Of a stretch of 64,000 nucleotides of DNA, positions 15,446 through 26,500 are shown piece after piece. The DNA lies in NCBI GenBank assembly GCA_965153355.1, contig OZ231127.1, forward strand, positions 52,266,001 through 52,330,000. The letters are read 5' to 3'. The number at the start of each line of letters is the position of its first letter. The stretch's first letter is position 1. Source of the DNA: Flaccisagitta enflata. Its lineage: Eukaryota; Chaetognatha; Sagittoidea; Aphragmophora. The notes below the pieces were generated by a model. The model was not told the DNA's origin and did no database searches. It worked only from the letters and a program-made list of their open reading frames with translations. The translations under genes and the position numbers were made by a program.

Positions 15446-15620
15446 GTAATACTGTTGTCAGAACTGGCATTGGTCAAATTCATACATCAGCGTCATCAAT
15501 CGAAATCGATTAGGGGCATGATTATAACGACCGTTTCGCAAAATTACTCGTGATAGTTGCTTCATTATCATCCCTGCCCATCGCATAGTGATTCTTTGAT
15601 CTTTGCCTTTGGTCTTCCTC

Positions 15621-15828
15621 TGTCCGTGACTCTACACCCCGATTTGTCCGTCCGTCCATCCGTCGACCCCCCCCCTCTTTTTTTCGTCTATGGGCGGTTT
15701 TTGCACTACTACTCCGTCCGTCCGGTTTTTGCACTACTGCTCCTGCCCAAATGCGTAAGTAGTCTTTTTTTCACTGCCCCTGTCCACCTGCATGCGACAA
15801 GTGTAGCCGTGTATCCGGCCTAGTTTGA
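15621..15828 (+). mobile_element. Family A element, diverged head
   Basis: GTGACTCTACACCCCGATTTGTCC, GTCCGTCCATCC tract, CACTACTGCTCCTGCCCAAATG, a second CACTGCCCCTGTCCACC segment, then GCATGCGAC..GTGTAGCCGTGTATCCGGCC. The left arm of the head hairpin is lost and the terminal CCTTG is CCTAG. The segment GGTTTTTGCACTACT is duplicated inside. Confidence 0.8.
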
Positions 15829-16130
15829 TTACGTAATCATGACTTCTAGTCGCGTTTTACTCTACTCTACAAGCCACTTTTCGGTCCGTCAGTCAGTCAG
15901 TCAGTTGGTCGGTTGGTTGATCCGCCCGTCCGTCTGTCACAAAGTTGCTTAAAAGGTGTTTCAAACGTTTTAAAGACATCTTAAAGGATTTTAGACATAA
16001 ATAAGCACTTGTTGGTCAGTTAGTCAGTCCTTTTTGTCTTTTTTGTCCATCTGTCTGTGCAAAGTGTGCATCTGTCTTTTTCTGAAAGCACCGATGCACG
16101 CGACTTAGGTCTAATGACCTTGTTTTATCT
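15829..16130. other. Spacer with GTCAGTCAGTCAGT tract
   Basis: Near 15885-15940 a GTCCGTCAGTCAGTCAGTTGGTCGG segment again resembles an element-type tetranucleotide tract. No hairpin head or tail is seen. Confidence 0.4.

Positions 16131-16131
<1 letters not shown>

Positions 16132-16215
<84 letters not shown>
16132..16215. repeat. (CT)n microsatellite
   Basis: Pure CT array of about 42 units. Confidence 0.98.
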
Positions 16216-16220
<5 letters not shown>

Positions 16221-16269
16221 TCTTTCTGCTGATCGGCCTTGTCTCTTGTCTCATATAGGTCTGGGTTTT

Positions 16270-16788
16270 TAGTCTCGTGCTACGCGACTCTACACCACGC
16301 TTCGTTTGTCCGTCGTTCCGTCGGTCCATCCCCTTTCTTGGCAGCGGCCCCGAAGGGGTCGATGACCTATGCTTTCACACAGGGGAATTTTCTCCTCCTC
16401 CTTCTCCTTCTCCTCCTTCTCCTTCTCCTTCTCCGTACCCCTTCGGGGCCGCTGCCCTGCTCGCCCCCTCAACTTCAACCACAACCTACTGAGGCAGGGC
16501 ACGGGTACCGCTGACCATCTAACGCTTTTGCGACTATTATAGGACACAGGGGTGAATTTCCTTTTGAACCATAGAGGGCTGATTTTGGGCCAAAGAGGGC
16601 TCATTTTAGGCCAAAGAAAGGTGATTTTGGATCTGCGAGAGCCAATTTTGGATCTGAGGGGGGTGACTTGTTTCATGTTTTTGCGGTCTTTGTCCTCATT
16701 GCTCCTGCCCAAATGCGGTATTGACCTCAAATACGGCCCATGCTCACCCGCACACGACTGGGGTAGCCACGTATTCGGCCTTGTTTTG
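16270..16788 (+). mobile_element. Family A element with an internal family B insertion (A+B hybrid)
   Basis: Family A head TAGTCTCGTGCTACGCGACTCTA and GTCC tract occupy 16270-16330. A B element starts at about 16332 with CCCTTTCTTGGCAGCGGCCC, has only a short CTCCTT core, the inverted end CCCCTTCGGGGCCGCTGCCC and the extended tail to about 16540. It is followed by AGGACACAGGGGTGAATTTCC and GAGGGCTGATTTTGGG units (16541-16675). Family A then resumes with TTGCTCCTGCCCAAATG and ends CGTATTCGGCCTTG. The same A-to-B junction occurs at 63337. Confidence 0.85.
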
Positions 16789-16946
16789 AGCGTACGCCTT
16801 CAGCGCTCGCCTTCGCAGTCACTCCTTTTCTGCAATAAAATTCTTGCGCAGCGCCGGCAATTTGCATAGGAATTCTAGATTCCCCCGAATCTATAAATCG
16901 ATATCAGGTCCCTCATTCGTTCTCTCTCTGCCTCCATATCTTTCTT

Positions 16947-16948
<2 letters not shown>

Positions 16949-16986
<38 letters not shown>
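16949..16986. repeat. (CT)n microsatellite
   Basis: Short pure CT array of about 18 units. Confidence 0.96.
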
Positions 16987-16991
<5 letters not shown>

Positions 16992-17230
16992 AGAATATCT
17001 GTTGGAGCTGCGCGCAAGGGATATGGAAAAAGGGGATAAATCGCCTCCTCACGCGTATCGTCTTCTTCCTCCTCGTTTTAAGGTTAACTGATTTCCTGTT
17101 TGCAGCTCTCCGCCCATCTATATATGACTGCTGCTGTTGCTGTTGCTGCTGAGGTCGTTTGCTGCGGCCCGTTGACGCTGTCGCTTTCACTCTTTTTCAC
17201 CCCAAACCTCCTTTTCTTCCCAACTTTTTT

Positions 17231-17447
17231 TAGTCGCGTGCTACGCGACTCTACACCCCGCTTTGTCGGTCCGTCGGTCCGTCCGTCGGTCCGTCGGTCC
17301 GTCCGTCGGTCCGTCCGTCACACTTTACTTTTTTTGGGTTTTTGGGATTTTTGGCTTCACTGCCACTGCCCAAATGATCTGGTGACCTCAATTACGGCCC
17401 CTGCCCACCCGCACGCGACTGGGGTAGCCGTGTATCCGGCCTTGTTT
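17231..17447 (+). mobile_element. Family A element, full-length reference copy
   Basis: The cleanest copy. Head hairpin TAGTCGCGTGCTACGCGACT, CTACACCCCGCTTTGTCGG, about 45 bp of GTCC/GTCG units, CACACTTTACTTTTTTTGGG, CACTGCCCAAATGATCTGG, TGACCTCAATTACGGCCCC, TGCCCACCCGCACGCGACTG, GGGTAGCCGTGTATCCGGCC and TTG. The flanks are TTTT on the left and TTTC on the right. The stem is 8 bp around a GCT loop. Confidence 0.92.
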
Positions 17448-17582
17448 CTTTTCGTCTTAACACGATTGCGTCATTCGCGACGCCACCAAATCCACTTTGG
17501 TATGATATTCTACCGATCGAGGCGTATAAAGATAATGAGAAATGCTACACAAAAAATAATCTATGACAAAAAAAAATTTTTA

Positions 17583-18239
17583 CCCTGTCTTCAAAAGCAA
17601 CTGTAACCAGCAAAAGATGTATTGTGCGATAACTATTCCTATTACAAAATTCCAATTTTTTCTATCTTAAAGCATATCACCTGCGGTTTCTTCATGCAAA
17701 ATTTCAGCATTTTTTATCAAGTGGTTTAGCTTCTACATCATTTCGAAAAATACCCAAATTTCCTCCAAATATTGCAATTTTCATATAGAATTAAAGGTTT
17801 AATTTATTCAACCTGGTGCAAATAGCAAAAAAAATTGATTTTGCGTATCTGTATTGATCCCATACTAAACTATTTTCATTACCAATATGATTTTCTTTCA
17901 TATTTTGCGTAATCATTAGTTATTGTGATCAAAAAAGATTAATTTTTAATGTGAAATGTTATTGGAATATGAAGAATCAGGGAAAAACTCAATAAAAACT
18001 TAACAAATACATCAATATGTGGATTTTTCTAAAACCTGATATTGTCTCCTTCAAAAAATCTTCAATTTGAGACCAATCCCAGAATATTAGCTCAAAGCAT
18101 TTAAAAGTTATGTAGGTTTGAAGTCAAACACCCCCATTCATGTCTAAAATTGAAAGCTGTATCGCCACAAATGGTGTTCTACTTTAAAATAGTCGCATAA
18201 TACATCTTTTGCTGGTTACAGTTGCTTTTGAAGACAGGG
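17583..18239. mobile_element. 657-bp TA-flanked MITE with 47-bp terminal inverted repeats
   Basis: Left end CCCTGTCTTCAAAAGCAACT, continuing to GTATTGTGCGA at 17629. The right end (18193-18239) is its reverse complement with one mismatch over 47 bp. TA borders both ends (17581-17582 and 18240-18241). The interior is AT-rich, contains the shared motif GAGACCAATCCCAGA near 18070, and has no transposase frame. Near-identity of the ends suggests fairly recent activity. Confidence 0.93.
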
Positions 18240-18545
18240 TAGATCATCTGGTAAATTGACGGATGAAATGCAGAAATATCCGCAAAACCTCATAATAGTT
18301 TGTTGATTTTCTACTCTCTAAAAAATTTGGTTAAATCTTTAAGGCTCCCCAGATTGACTGGTTGACACACTGATAATTATGAGTATCCATTTGTGCTTTT
18401 GAATTTACTCAAAAAAATATCTTTTAAAAATGATGATGATGTCTTTGAGCCAAAATGTTTGGGGCAGCAAGCCAAAATCTGTGTCCCAATAAGTCTTGTG
18501 TCCCAATGATTTTTCTATCACCTATGTAACTAATTATGCAACTTA

Positions 18546-19260
18546 TTGGAAAAAAGTCAAATTACGTAATTTGACTTTTTGAAACGTAGGGGAGAAATAA
18601 AGTTTTCCATTTTGAATTTAGGACGATTTTTGAAAGTTGTGCCGTTTTGGGGCTGGGATGAAACATTTTTTGATATTCATAGCTTAGAAAGAGCTTATTT
18701 TTCTCTTTCAAATGGCGCCAACCAGAAGTCTCTACAATCATTAATTTTGGCGCTATGAATTTTTGAATCTTTTAATATTTTTCGCATTTTCCAAAAATTG
18801 ATATTTTTCATTGATCCCATTATTCAGCCCCATGTAACAAGAGTGAAGAGTCAAGATGTTACACAAATTGGCCCTAACTTTTATGACGCTAGCTTTTGCA
18901 TTTTTGGAAAAAAGTTGAATTACGTAATTCGACTTTTTGAAACGTAGGGGAGGAATAAAGTTTTCCATTTTCGATTTGAGACAATTTCAGGAAATTGACC
19001 CGATTTTGGGCTGGGATGATACTTTTTTTGATATTCATAAGAAAGAGCTTATTTTTTTCTTTCAAATGGCGCCAACCAGAAGTCTCTATGATCATTAGTT
19101 TTGGCGCTATGAATTTTTTAATCTTTTTTTTTTTTATCGCATTTTAGAAAAAATCATTATTTTTCATTGATCTCATTTTTCGGCCCTAAGTAACAAGAGA
19201 GAAGAGTCAAGATGTTGCACAAATTGACCCTAACTTTTATGAAGCTAGCTTTTGCATTTT
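18546..19260. repeat. Two-copy 358-bp tandem duplication with palindrome
   Basis: Copies at about 18546-18903 and 18904-19260 share GAAACGTAGGGGAG, AATAAAGTTTTCCATTTT, GATATTCATA, TCAAATGGCGCCAACCAGAA, GGCGCTATGAATTTTT and AGAGTCAAGATGTT. Each copy begins with a palindrome centred on TTACGTAA: perfect over 30 bp in copy 1 (18551-18580), one mismatched pair in copy 2. Both also share TTTTTGATATT and a TTTTGCATTTT end. No coding frame is preserved. Confidence 0.9.
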
Positions 19261-19269
19261 ACTCTGCTT

Positions 19270-19416
<147 letters not shown>

Positions 19417-19708
19417 AAAGATAAAGGAAGACCAAAAAAGAGACAAAAACAGGCAGGCAGTCAACCAGGCATCATGAAATGCACACATAAGAACATGCAC
19501 AAAAAAAGAGACTCCCATTTATGACTTTTATGACTTTTTTGTGTCCCGATGAGGTTTGTGCCCCAACAAAAAAGGAAGCAGCTGCTGCCCCTGACGCCCC
19601 ATCAAATACGCCCCTGCTCATAATGAAGTTTGTGGGGGTGGAATTCCACAGTGCAGGCTCTCTAAATTCTTGGTGGTAACGCTCAAGATATGTCATTCTT
19701 TCTTTTTA

Positions 19709-19993
19709 GATGTGTCCGTCAGGAACGCATCTCTAAAAGTGGGTCCGTCCATCGGTCCGTCCGTTGGTCCGTCCGTAACACCTGTGCGAAAACCGCGTTT
19801 CTCGGCTGAAATAGGCCAGGGTGAGATCCTGTACTGAATCAAATGATCAACAAACGTGTTTTGAGAGCCTCCTTCACTATGGTGTCGCTTCATCTGTCTG
19901 TCCATCGTAATCTCCATATATATCTCACATATTTAGTCAATACACGCAGAGACACAGTCCGGACGCATGGTTGCCCGGTCGGGCGTGTTCTTT
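19709..19993 (+). mobile_element. Family D element
   Basis: Head AGATGTGTCCGTCAGGAACGC, GTCCGTCCATCGGTCCGTCC array, AAAACCGCGTTTCTCGGCTG, CATATTTAGTCAATACACGC, AGAGACACAGTCCGGACGC and ATGGTTGCCCGGTCGGGC. No coding sequence. Confidence 0.84.
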
Positions 19994-20073
19994 TATTCAG
20001 TTCTTTTTACTTCTTTTTTACAAAATCTATTGAAACCACGCTTTTTCGTGGAGAAGATGCGGGAGGGGGAACG

Positions 20074-20305
<232 letters not shown>

Positions 20306-20359
20306 ACAGATAGATTTACAGATAAATTGATCAGTAGAGAGCTGGATAAGTCAAATCAA

Positions 20360-20450
20360 TGAATTAATGAATGAATGGATGAATGAATGAATGAATGAAT
20401 GAATGAATGAATGAATGAATGAATGAATGAATGAATAAATGAATGAATGA
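20360..20450. repeat. (GAAT)n microsatellite
   Basis: GAAT units with two or three interruptions. Confidence 0.96.
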
Positions 20451-20505
20451 TGAAGCTATCAAAGCCGAAACATCTTGAATAAGTGAATTAAAAAGAGGGC
20501 AAGAA

Positions 20506-20514
20506 AAAGAACGA

Positions 20515-20574
<60 letters not shown>

Positions 20575-20705
20575 ATGAAAGAAAGAAAGAAAGAAAGAAA
20601 GAACGATTGAAAGAAAAAAAGGAAAAAAGAAAGATAGAAAGAAGAAAGAAAGAAAGAGAGAAGGAAAGGAAGAAAGTAAAAAGGAAAGAAAAAAAGAAGG
20701 AATGA

Positions 20706-20789
<84 letters not shown>

Positions 20790-20850
20790 ACAAAAGAAAG
20801 AAAAAAAGCGAAAAAACGAAAGAAAATAAGAAAGAAAAAAAAGAAAGGAA
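20506..20850. repeat. (GAAA)n array
   Basis: About 340 bp of GAAA units in two purer blocks separated by degenerate purine sequence. The FFLSFFLS frame on minus is an artefact. Confidence 0.97.
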
Positions 20851-20854
20851 GAAA

Positions 20855-21145
20855 CTAGTCATCCAAGGATCGCACATGGTCAGCGGTACCCGATGCCCTG
20901 CTGGGAGTGATTCAGTGATGAAGTGGAGTGAGAGCAGGGCAGCGGTCCCAAAGGGCCGATGTCCTGTAGAACACAGGGGGGAATTTCCAGACGTCCTGAG
21001 GGGGCATATTTCAGGCCTTAGATGACTAATTTAGGCCACTGAAGGCATATTTGAAGGCTGGAGGGCAGAATTAAGGCTCGGAGAGCAGATTTGAGGTTTT
21101 GAGGGCAAATTTGAGCCACAGAGGGCTGGTTTGCACTATGGCTGA
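20855..21145 (+). mobile_element. Family B half-element (GTCCTGTAGAACACAGG..TTTCCAGACG subtype)
   Basis: Extended end CTAGTCATCCAAGGATCGCA, GTCAGCGGTACCCGATGCCC, TGCT..AGCAGGGCAGCGG, AAAGGGCCGATGTCCTGTAG, then units of about 21 bp (GAGGGCAGATTTGAGG) to about 21145. The opposite inverted end is absent. It is nearly the same as the left end of 49493-50060, so they belong to one subfamily. Confidence 0.83.
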
Positions 21146-21150
21146 AATCG

Positions 21151-22129
21151 GAAATTCTGAGGAAAAAAATGAATGATTTTTCATAAACTTTACTCTTTTA
21201 TATCTCTTACTGTGAGGAGGGGAGAAAAAAAATGGAGTTAGATTCTGTTAGAGGCAGATAATAAAAGGGGGTAAGCAAAAAAAAAAACCTGAAAAAATAT
21301 TTTTTGCTTTGTTATTGCAAGAAAAAGTGACAATGCCCGCATCATCCCTCATCAAAAAGATTTTTACACCATTGTGTAGAGGAGAAACAGACAATTCTAT
21401 GTATATAAGCATATGGGCATAAACTTGCCGGTTTGGCATTGAGAGCAGATAGAAAATCATTCTGGCAGCCATCACCTTCATCGACAATGTCCAGTTAAAT
21501 CCTCGATCTAGTCATCAACAGAAATGGAAAAATGAGGAAGAGGAAGAGGATCAAAAATTGGCAAGCTCAGGATGATGAAAAAAAAAGTCTTAATAATAAA
21601 ATATGAAAAAACATTATTTCAGTTGTAAGGCAGTGGCGACATGCTAAGACGCTCTCCTTTCATGCAGGGGTCTGGGGTTCAAGCTTCAGGAGAAAACCTT
21701 TTTTGTAGAAGTGAATTTGGGTCAGAATGAAAGTTTACCGTTATGTTTAACTCATGGTAAGCATGTTAGGTTTACCTCAAATACAACAATTAAGGGAAAA
21801 TAGTAAAGCCTTCTCCCAGTCTCATGGAAATTTAATCAAATTTTATTTAATTCAATTTGATTTGATTTAATTTGATTCAATTTAATGAGTTTCATTGTTT
21901 CCCTCTTTTTATTTCTATATAAAAACAAAAAAAAACAAAAAAAAACAAAAAAAACAAAACAGTAAACCACCACTGTAGGTCACAAGTCCTAAGCTTCAGC
22001 CGCGTCGGCGACAGCGTCTCCTGGGGTGCGGCGGCTGCTGCTGCTGCTGCAGTGGCTGCGGCGGTGATCGATTGGGTATTGGTTATGTATGGATGGAGGA
22101 AGCCAACGCGGGATCATCGAAGTGGAACG
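21151..22129. other. Spacer around a tRNA-like sequence
   Basis: Contains the tRNA-like sequence at 21622-21697, TTTAATTTGATT-rich runs near 21840-21890, A-rich AAAAACAAA units near 21920-21960 and a GCTGCTGCTGCTG patch at 22030-22050. No gene was recognised. Confidence 0.45.
21622..21697 (+). ncRNA. tRNA-like sequence, probable SINE head or tRNA pseudogene
   Basis: GGCAGTGGCGACATGCTAAG resembles a tRNA D-arm/A box, and CTGGGGTTCAAGCTTC (B box GGTTCAAGC at 21676-21684) resembles a T arm. The acceptor stem does not pair convincingly, so this is not a functional tRNA as far as I can tell. A T-run and unrelated sequence follow. It could be the head of a tRNA-derived SINE. Confidence 0.55.
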
Positions 22130-23127
<998 letters not shown>

Positions 23128-23303
23128 ACCCCCCCCCCCCGCGGGAATAGGGTGTCTGGGTGGTGATTGGTGGTTTTGGCCGGTTAGTGCTGCTGGGTGG
23201 TGATTTCAGCCCAGTGTGATAGGGATATAGGGTGTCTGGGTGGTGATCGTTGATTTTGGCCGGTTAGTGCTGCTGGGTGGTAATTTCAGCGTAGTGTGTC
23301 CCC
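23128..23303. repeat. Poly-C run and two-copy 80-bp tandem duplication
   Basis: A C run of about 12 bp precedes two copies starting near 23144 and 23224 that share GGGTGTCTGGGTGGTGAT, TTTTGGCCGGTTAGTGCTGC and TGGGTGGT.ATTTCAGC. The exact 80-bp offset gives no conserved coding phase (80 is not a multiple of 3). Confidence 0.88.
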
Positions 23304-23641
23304 CTCCCTCAACATAACAAAATTGAAAACAAAATAAAGATAGGGACTAAAAGGTCGTTGTTTGACACATTGCAATACAGTCTCCTATGACTTTTTTTTA
23401 CGAGGCAAAATTTTTCTAAAAATGGTCATTACAAAAGAACTTAACTAATTACTGTGGAGCACCGCTTTAGCGCACCCACTAACAGGAAATGCCCACCTAT
23501 GAAGCATGGGATGTGATGCCTAATGGACAATTCACTTTAAAGCATAATTTTGTCCAGTCCCTTGACATGCGCTCTAGTTAAGCTCAACTGTACTTATGCT
23601 TATGCTCATGTCAGCGAAATGCGCTGTAATGGGCGCAGCTG

Positions 23642-23645
<4 letters not shown>
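23304..23645. other. Spacer, no gene recognised
   Basis: Nothing supported on either strand. Confidence 0.4.

Positions 23646-23735
<90 letters not shown>
23646..23735. repeat. (CT)n microsatellite
   Basis: Pure CT array of about 45 units. Confidence 0.98.
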
Positions 23736-23739
<4 letters not shown>

Positions 23740-23889
23740 GCCTCCCTCCGAGAGAATTTTTTTGAGACCCAGCAGCCATTTAACGCTGGCAGAGTTGAAC
23801 TTAGTTGAAGATCTGGAGATCATTATTCCGAATTCACAACGATTGACCGGCTGACCCGCTCTGAAAACCAAATTTCTGATTCTCTTTTT

Positions 23890-24078
23890 GGTCGCGTGCA
23901 CGCGACTCTGTAACTTGCTTTGTCTTTTGGTCGATTGGTCAGTCAATCTGCAACACTTACCTTCTTCGTTGTTCATGGGCAATTTTCTGCGTAACTGTTT
24001 CGGCTTGGTTGGTCTTTTTTATCACTGCCCACCCGCACGCGACTTGGGTAGCTGTGTATCCGACCGCGACCTTGTTTT
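23890..24078 (+). mobile_element. Family A element
   Basis: Head GGTCGCGTGCACGCGACTC, degenerate GGTCGATTGGTCAGTC tract, then CACTGCCCACCCGCACGCGA, GGGTAGCTGTGTATCCGACC and a slightly extended end GCGACCTTG. Confidence 0.82.
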
Positions 24079-24217
24079 TCATACTGCGGACACAGCTTGG
24101 CCACTAGAAAGCAACTCTCTCCTTTTTATTGCCGATGAGGGCAAAGTGACCGAAATTTTGGGCGTGAGTTTCTCTCATGACAGTTTTCTCCAGGAGATGC
24201 CGATGTAAACGTGTATA

Positions 24218-24647
24218 CACTTTTTTTTTTTATAAGAGACCAGTTTATAAGAGACATGAGCCTGAGATTTGCCAAAATTTTAAGAACAAAACAAGAGAAT
24301 GCCCAGGCTGAGATTCAGTTTTAGTCATTTTCAAAAGAATTTTTTTTTTCAATTTCTGATCTAAAGAATAAATTTCATTCAATTTTTTTAGAAGTATAGG
24401 TTTTTTATCTATAAAAGAACTTCTTTATTTATTTTGCCTATGAAATCAGGCATTATATTAAAAAAAAAACATGATAATTACCAAGTTTAAGATACAAATA
24501 TTATAAATGTGTTTTCATACGATTCATATTTTGATAAACATTGAAGAAATAAAGAACACTTTAAGAGAATTTCAGGCTGAAAACGGCTCAAAATTTAAGA
24601 ACACCCAGGCTGAGTTCAAAAAAGTTGTCTCTTATAAAAAAAAAGTG
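24218..24647. mobile_element. 430-bp TA-flanked MITE (CACTTTT..ATAAGAGAC ends)
   Basis: The left end CACTTTTTTTTTTTATAAGA, continuing GAC, is mirrored at the right (GTCTCTTATAAAAAAAAAGTG). TA borders both ends. A second inner pair is formed by AGCCTGAGATTT..CAAAATTTTAAGAAC and CTCAAAATTTAAGAACACCC with CAGGCTGAG; ATAAGAGAC also occurs twice on the left. No transposase frame. It lies between two convergent family A elements. Confidence 0.82.
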
Positions 24648-24655
24648 TAATGAGA

Positions 24656-24851
24656 AAAACAAGGCCAACACCTCGCCTGCGGTCGTCAAGACTAAAAGAC
24701 AAAAAGTCAAAATGTAAAAGGACTTAAATGACTTGAAAACATGTAAAACGGCGAAAAACAGTTAACAGAGACCGACCGACCGACCAACCGATCGACCGAC
24801 CGACCGACTAAGAGACACAGCGGGTCATAGAGTCGCGTAGCACGCGACCAA
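24656..24851 (-). mobile_element. Family A element, minus orientation, TAGTCTTTTAGTC-type middle
   Basis: On minus: head TTGGTCGCGTGCTACGCGAC, GTCGGTCGGTCGATCGGTTG array, a middle of TTTTAGTCTTG-like units, and GCGAGGTGTTGGCCTTG. It belongs with 40856 and 47505 by its middle and by GGTGTTGGCCTTG. Confidence 0.85.
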
Positions 24852-24965
24852 GAATAAGTTTGGATTGCTGAAACACGATGTGATGGGCTGGGCCAGAAAT
24901 GCAGTGTCAATGCTCAGGAAAAGTGATGCATTGAATGCTCGGCAATGCTTAATGATATTATTAAA

Positions 24966-25042
24966 GAAGCCTAAAAAGCCTAAAAAGCCTAAAAGCCTAA
25001 AAGCCTAAAAGCCTAAAAGCCTAAAAAGCCTAAAAAGCCTGA
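24966..25042. repeat. (AAAAGCCT)n minisatellite
   Basis: Units of CCTAAAAAG (9 bp) and CCTAAAAG (8 bp) alternate over about 75 bp. Confidence 0.92.
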
Positions 25043-25269
25043 AAAAGCAGAGGGATACATTCATTCATTTATTTGGACATAACGCTGAGTAAATTCATGG
25101 TCATTTTTTTACTTCTACCTCTTCTACAATCAAACAATTATTGACAGGTACATACTTTCTTCAAATATTACAAGCACAGAACAACATATATATACATATA
25201 TGAGTTCTGAGTGTACGAGGGGGAAATATACTATGAACCCTAAGTGTTCCTAAACTTTTTTCCTAGATA

Positions 25270-25480
25270 GTACATGCTGAATTTCAAGTGAAAAAGATGG
25301 TGCAAAAAGACGAAAAGAGGGAAAGTCGCGGCATTTGGTCCGAGTCTTGAATGATCGAATCAGTCACCAATCCCTTTATGGACTCTAATGGGAAAGTCAA
25401 GATCAGCGTGATTAGGGTTTCTAGTGATGATGATGTACTATGTGAAATGGGGAATGGTGACGGACTGATGGTGCATGAAA
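25270..25480 (+). repeat. Dispersed repeat H, copy 1
   Basis: Shares with 28035-28285 the blocks GCTGAATTTCAAGTG, GCGGCATTTGGTC.GAGTCTT, GGGAAAGTCAAGATCAGCGT, GATTAGG and GATGATGATGTA..GTG..ATG, in the same order and orientation. Each copy lies upstream of a B element. Function unknown; it may be a duplicated segment or an undescribed element. Confidence 0.75.
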
Positions 25481-25585
25481 ACGGACATTGCTATCGATAT
25501 GATGAAAGTTTCAATCAAGGATGATAAGTCTTCAGTAACGAGGCTATATGATGTCCAATAGACGCATCCTCTTGAGATAAAAGAT

Positions 25586-26500
25586 ATCAATAGTCGCAAA
25601 AGCGTCAGATAGTCAGCTGTACCCGTTGCCCCTAAGTTAGTGTATGATAGATGTGGAGGGGAGAGGGGCAGCTGCCCCCAAGGAGCTAATGACCTATGAT
25701 AAGTAAGGATTTTAGGATTAAGGCTAAGATATAAGGCTCGAGGCTGGGTTTTTGGGCAGCGGCCCCGAAGGGGACAAAGTCCTGTAGAACACAGGGGACT
25801 TTTGTTTGTTTGTTTGTCCATTAGTTCATCCCCCCCAGGCCCTCTTGGGCAGAATCTGCCCCTTCTCAGGCCTAAAGTCTGCCCTCTCAGGCCTTGAATC
25901 CGTGACCTCCCGGGCCACGTCTACTCTCAGATTCCAAAACAGGGGGCAGATTTCCAAGCCTGAAGAAGTGGAGCCCTAAACGCCTGAGAGGACAGATTTC
26001 CCAGGCCTGAGAGGGCCTGGGGGAGGGCGGACGGACGGACGAACAAATTAAAGTCCCCTGTGTTCTACAGGACTTTGTCCCCTTCGGGGCCGCTGCCCTG
26101 CCTCTCATTCCGATTTACAGCCATGCAAAGCAGGGCAACGGGTATCGCTGACCACATATTGCCCTTGGGTGACCTGTTAGCTATGAGGCTAGGATTTGAG
26201 CCACGAGGCTGGGATTGGGGACATGAGGTTAGGATGGGGGCCTTTGGGCTGGGATTGAAGCCTTGGGGCTTGAGTGAGAGCTTTGGGGCTACGATTGAAC
26301 CTTGAGGCTCAATTTGAAGCCTTAAGGCTGAGATTGGAGCCTTTGGGCAGGGATTGGAATCTTGGTGCTGAGATTGGAGCCTTGGGGCTGAAATTAGGGC
26401 CTTGAGGCTAAGATTTAGGCTTCGAAGCCAGAGGGGGGGGGATGGAGAAGGAGGAGAAGGATAGCGTAAATCATCGGCTCCTTTGGGCCACTACCCAAAA
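25586..26500. mobile_element. Family B element (CTATG subtype) interrupted by another B element
   Basis: The extended end AATAGTCGCAAAAGCGTCAG..TACCCGTTGCCC and CAAGGAGCTAATGACCTATG opens the element. 20-bp units (TTGGGGCTGAGATTGGAGCC) resume after the insert at 26176. GGAGAAGGAGGAGAAGG, GTAAATCATCGGCTCC and TTTGGGCCACTACCC close it. The interruption at 25748-26175 is a complete B element of the other subtype. Confidence 0.82.
25748..26175 (+). mobile_element. Family B element (AAAGTCCTGTAGAACAC subtype), nested
   Basis: Left short end TTTTTGGGCAGCGGCCCCGA, GACAAAGTCCTGTAGAACAC, GTTTGTTTGTTTGTCC tract and 21-bp units (CTCAGGCCTAAAGTCTGCC) that invert near 25930. The inverted end is AAAGTCCCCTGTGTTCTACA..CCCCTTCGGGGCCGCTGCCC, with tail AAGCAGGGCAACGGGTATCG, CTGACCACATATTGCCCTTG and GGTGACCTG. 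The nested position defines its boundaries well. Confidence 0.9.

Noticed and set aside
17231-17447. Family A as a canonical Helitron
   Set aside because: The reverse-strand end has a hairpin and CTAR, but the hairpin overlaps the CT rather than lying about 10 bp upstream. The other end starts AAACAAGG rather than TC, and candidate 4-bp target duplications argue against Helitron insertion.
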